Shown here in pieces: positions 14,283 to 16,493 of a stretch of DNA of 16,493 nucleotides (positions are counted from its first letter, which is position 1; every line of letters starts with the position of its first letter). Under the pieces are notes generated by a model. It was not told where the DNA came from. It saw only the letters and a list, made by a program, of their open reading frames with translations, and ran no database searches. The position numbers and the translations under genes were made by a program. Source of the DNA: JAVBLF01 sp031553675 (GTDB lineage Bacteria; Bacillota; Clostridia; Christensenellales; CALWSW01); assembly GCA_031553675.1 (NCBI GenBank), contig JAVBLF010000108.1, positions 1 to 16,493 of the forward strand, given 5' to 3'.

Positions 14283-15971
14283 TCAAACGTATTTCTGCAT
14301 GTGCTTGAGAGCGCTCTTTTCGAGCCTGGACACCTGTGCCTGTGAAATACCTATTTGACGTAACGTAATGCTTTGATTTTTCTGATTGAATCCGGCCAGG
14401 TAAGACTGGCCGATTTTCAGAAAAATTTCGAGCTTTACATCGTGAGGGTCATCGGTCTTGTGGACGACGATTCTGTCCAAAAGTACGGTGGAGAGTTCGC
14501 TCGAGTAGACGCCTGTCCATTCGCGTTCCAGCGCGGCTTTCAATTGCTGCATCTGTGCGTCTGCGTTTTTTGTGCCCTGCCATTCGCTTTCAATCTCTTG
14601 CATGGATTGTTCGACCTGCGCGAGCGTCGTGTTGAGCGCTGCATTTCGTTCGGCAAATTCCGCGTTCGAGATGTGGCCTTCAATGCTCAGTTCGAGCAGT
14701 TTGTCTTTTTTCTTTTTGAGGGTCGATGCTTCGCCCTGTAGTTTCGCCATTTCCTTCTTGAAATCGCGTGCTTCGAGATTGTCGGAATAAAAGCGCAAAA
14801 GTTCTTGTATGATTTCTTCCTTGTTGTCGAAAATCTCGCGGAAGATTTGCTCCATGATTCGATCCAGTTCGGAAGAATAAATCGTCGGGCTGTTGCATCC
14901 TTCCGATCGTCCCTTGAGGCGGTACATTTTGCAGTTCCAGACTTCCTTGTCGCCGCGCTTGCTTTTGTAGACGTGGCGATGGAAGCTGGTTCCGTGTTCG
15001 GCGCAAAAGAGCTTCCCGCTGTACGAATAGCGATTTTGATAGGCAGCGCCATGCTCCTTGAACCGCTTTCCGCGTTCGTGAAGCAGAGCGTTGGCCGTAT
15101 CCCAAGTTTCTTCGCTAACGATGGCGGGGATATTTTCGTCTTTATGCGTGATCCATTGCTCCTGATCGACTCGGATTTTTCGTTTGTCGCGGTAGTCGGC
15201 CGAAGTGTATTTGCCGCCGCAATAAAACCCTTTGTATTTTGGGTTCATGATGATGTGGTGCAAGGTGCTGTACGAATACATTTTGCCGGAAGAATCGAGG
15301 TATCCTTCCTTTTCGAGATCGCGAGCGATCCGACGCAATCCATGTTTTCCTTCGTTATACAATTCGAACACTTTGCGAACGAAGATGGCTTCGCTTTCGA
15401 CGATCGTCAGTTTGCCATCTTCTTTTTTGTATCCGATCGTATTGTCCTGGCCCAAAACTTTTCCACTCTCGATGGCGCGCTTAAACCCGAAACGGACACG
15501 CTCAGAGAGCTTTCGGACTTCATCCTGCGCGATGCTTGCCATGATCGTCAAGCGCAATTCGGAATCCGGCAGAAGTGTGTTGATGTTGTCGGACTGAAAA
15601 AAAACGCCGACTCCATGTTGCAGCAACATCTGCGTGTATTGAATGCTATCGAGCGTATTGCGCGAAAAACGGCTGATTTCTTTGGTGATGATCAAATCAA
15701 ATTTGTTTCTTTGCGCGTCCTCCATCATGCGGAGAAAATTTGTCCTTTTCTCGACACTGGTTCCGCTCATGCCTTCATCGATGTAGCGATCGACCAGCGT
15801 CCAGTTTGGGTTCTTTGTGATGTAGTCTTCGTAATAGTTGACTTGATTCTCCAAAGAATTCAACTGCGCATCTTTGTCGGTCGATACGCGCGCATAATAC
15901 ACCAGACGCATCGGCAAATCAAAAATCGTCTTGCCGCTTTCCAGCTGTTGTCGAACCGCAATTCTGTCCAT
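14283..15971 (-). CDS. Large serine recombinase with a sigma-region-4-like C-terminal tail
   Basis: A 562-residue site-specific DNA recombinase. The resolvase domain starts at about residue 21 (MRLVYYARVSTDKD; Ser30 is the expected nucleophile), with EISRFSRNTLD and SIAQDEVRKLSERV. The recombinase domain is at about 175-300 (NTIGYKKEDGK; SYSTLHHIIMNPKYKGFYCGG). A zinc-ribbon-like stretch at 323-359 has ligands Cys-x2-His and two later Cys. A coiled coil spans about 385-480. The last 25 or so residues (GISQAQVSRLEK and following) match the helix-turn-helix of sporulation sigma factors SigG/SigF. ATG 15971 is preferred (AGGTGAG 5 nt upstream); GTG 15980 is the alternative. The gene is visibly AT-richer than its neighbours, suggesting acquisition. 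A small SHOCT-like gene lies just upstream. Confidence 0.92.
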   Translation of the reverse strand: MDRIAVRQQLESGKTIFDLPMRLVYYARVSTDKDAQLNSLENQVNYYEDYITKNPNWTLVDRYIDEGMSGTSVEKRTNFLRMMEDAQRNKFDLIITKEISRFSRNTLDSIQYTQMLLQHGVGVFFQSDNINTLLPDSELRLTIMASIAQDEVRKLSERVRFGFKRAIESGKVLGQDNTIGYKKEDGKLTIVESEAIFVRKVFELYNEGKHGLRRIARDLEKEGYLDSSGKMYSYSTLHHIIMNPKYKGFYCGGKYTSADYRDKRKIRVDQEQWITHKDENIPAIVSEETWDTANALLHERGKRFKEHGAAYQNRYSYSGKLFCAEHGTSFHRHVYKSKRGDKEVWNCKMYRLKGRSEGCNSPTIYSSELDRIMEQIFREIFDNKEEIIQELLRFYSDNLEARDFKKEMAKLQGEASTLKKKKDKLLELSIEGHISNAEFAERNAALNTTLAQVEQSMQEIESEWQGTKNADAQMQQLKAALEREWTGVYSSELSTVLLDRIVVHKTDDPHDVKLEIFLKIGQSYLAGFNQKNQSITLRQIGISQAQVSRLEKSALKHMQKYV

Positions 15972-15983
15972 CGTTCTCACCTA

Positions 15984-16154
15984 TTAATGCATTTCGTTAC
16001 ACGATATTATATAGTGAGAATGATGGAGTGTCAACCTTCGCAACAACTCTGTTTCTGTGCGGAGAAACAAGGGCTCTGAAATGGCGCCGCTCTCATACAT
16101 GCGTCGGTTCAGTAGCCGCTGGATTTCGATTTTTGTGGTCGCTTCGTTTTCCAT
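15984..16154 (-). CDS. Small SHOCT-like protein upstream of the recombinase
   Basis: A 56-residue frame, MENEATTKIEIQRLLNRRMY and so on to NEMH, ends 12 nt before the recombinase start. Its middle (NRRMYESGAISEPLFLRTETELLRRL) has the pattern of a short SHOCT-like domain: two helices around a Gly-x-Ile-Ser turn. As I recall, such small proteins often stand directly before serine recombinases in Clostridia, typically with a longer conserved C-terminus that is missing here; this copy may be shortened or changed at its end. A TAA lies in frame 13 codons before the ATG, with no other start between. The ribosome site is poor (only AGG abutting the ATG), so translation is uncertain. The recombinase promoter lies inside its 3' part. 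Confidence 0.5.
   Translation of the reverse strand: MENEATTKIEIQRLLNRRMYESGAISEPLFLRTETELLRRLTLHHSHYIISCNEMH
16006..16034 (-). promoter_or_regulatory. Perfect consensus promoter for the recombinase
   Basis: On the minus strand TTGACA (16034-16029), exactly 17 nt, and TATAAT (16011-16006). Both hexamers match the SigA consensus at every base. Transcription would start near 15999, about 28 nt before the recombinase ATG. A 7-bp inverted repeat, TTCTCAC (15974-15980) / GTGAGAA (16014-16020), spans the start region and could be an operator. Confidence 0.85.
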
Positions 16155-16327
16155 CCTACCAGTCCCATCCCGTTTTTGTTGAGTATCGACTGCTTAGATC
16201 GCTTTCATACAGAGGTTTTTGCGGTACGCAATCGTTAGATTGGCTTTGGTGTTCGACGAATTGGCGATCAAAACGGGACAGCGGTTGAACCACGGGCCCG
16301 TCAGGCTTGGCTCGTCGTGGAGCGGCG
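16155..16327. other. Intergenic region between the aldolase and the recombinase island
   Basis: I see no gene here. A palindrome ACGGGCCCGT lies at 16292-16301, inside a weak stem that could end the aldolase transcript, but no T run follows. A minus-strand frame ending at about 16197 (containing IANSSNTKANLTIAYRK) is open in part but has no recognisable start or family. Confidence 0.4.
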
Positions 16328-16493
16328 TTAGAGGATGTTTCGGTTTCCGGCCACGCGCAGCGCGTCGTGGATGACGCTCCTGACGCTGCGGTAGACGGCT
16401 TCGCGCGCGCCGTCGAGGTCGTCGGGGTTTTGTGCGAGCGCGTTTTCGTAGGCCTGGCGGATCTCGGTGCCGACGTTGATCTTCGCGATCCCG
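16328..16493 (-). CDS. Class II fructose-bisphosphate (or tagatose-bisphosphate) aldolase, C-terminal end
   Basis: Only the last 54 residues are in the window; the gene continues past the right edge. The sequence starts GIAKINVGTEIRQAYENAL, the conserved segment of class II aldolases (Fba/GatY/KbaY) in which NVGTE-type residues bind the substrate near the C-terminal end of the barrel. It ends AGNRNIL. These enzymes use zinc to cleave a ketose bisphosphate into two triose units in the cytoplasm. The zinc ligands lie outside the window, and fructose versus tagatose use cannot be told. Base composition returns to the GC-rich host type, marking the right limit of the recombinase island. Confidence 0.88.
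   Translation of the reverse strand, partial: GIAKINVGTEIRQAYENALAQNPDDLDGAREAVYRSVRSVIHDALRVAGNRNIL

Noticed and set aside
14004..14286. Minus-strand frames containing LEPGWLPTRPSN-like sequence
   Set aside because: They read through the antisense of tRNA-Leu, a well-known kind of false gene call.
16028..16288. An 86-codon plus-strand frame near the right end
   Set aside because: Its start overlaps the recombinase promoter, the composition is odd (Trp/Ser/Arg-rich) and there is no ribosome site or family pattern.

Overview
The window looks like chromosomal DNA from a GC-rich, probably spore-forming member of the Clostridia (Firmicutes). This rests on strong AGGAGG-type ribosome binding sites, SigA-type promoters with 17-18 nt spacers, a DUF3798 lipoprotein ABC locus, a short Firmicutes-type NagB, a Rex-like operator, and a serine recombinase whose C-terminus resembles a sporulation sigma factor. 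The genus cannot be set from the sequence; a gut-type clostridium is a guess.

Layout. 1-325: degenerate copies of a palindromic MITE-like repeat. 326-1849 (+): xylulokinase, sharing a two-way terminator with a convergent LysE/RhtB exporter (1917-2510, -). 2511-2907: divergent control region with two good promoters and several dyads. 2908-4284 (+): Na+-dependent NSS-family transporter and its terminator. 4285-4654: promoter and leader of a four-gene ABC operon (4655-10222, +): DUF3798 binding lipoprotein, double-NBD ATPase and two unequal permeases, the second enlarged by an internal tandem duplication. nagB (10298-11005, +) follows after a stem-loop. 11246-13784 (-): DUF4430 lipoprotein, a Cu/Zn superoxide dismutase-like protein with a proline-rich repeat domain, and malic enzyme under a Rex-like operator. 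14056-14138 (+): tRNA-Leu(GAG). 14283-16154 (-): an AT-richer island with a large serine recombinase and a small SHOCT-like protein upstream of it. 16328-16493 (-): the C-terminal end of a class II aldolase.

How the genes fit together. Xylulokinase, NagB and the aldolase are sugar catabolism; malic enzyme links malate and pyruvate and is probably tuned to NADH/NAD+; the NSS and LysE proteins move amino acids or similar compounds in and out. The ABC operon belongs to the MglA/RbsA/BMP-like class, but its ligand cannot be deduced. Its closeness to nagB suggests, without showing, an amino-sugar or nucleoside-like compound.

The most unusual items are the recombinase with a SigG-like region 4.2 tail and its SHOCT-like partner, whose 3' end contains a perfect consensus promoter for the recombinase; the helical-hairpin duplication in the second permease; and the proline-repeat SOD without a signal peptide.
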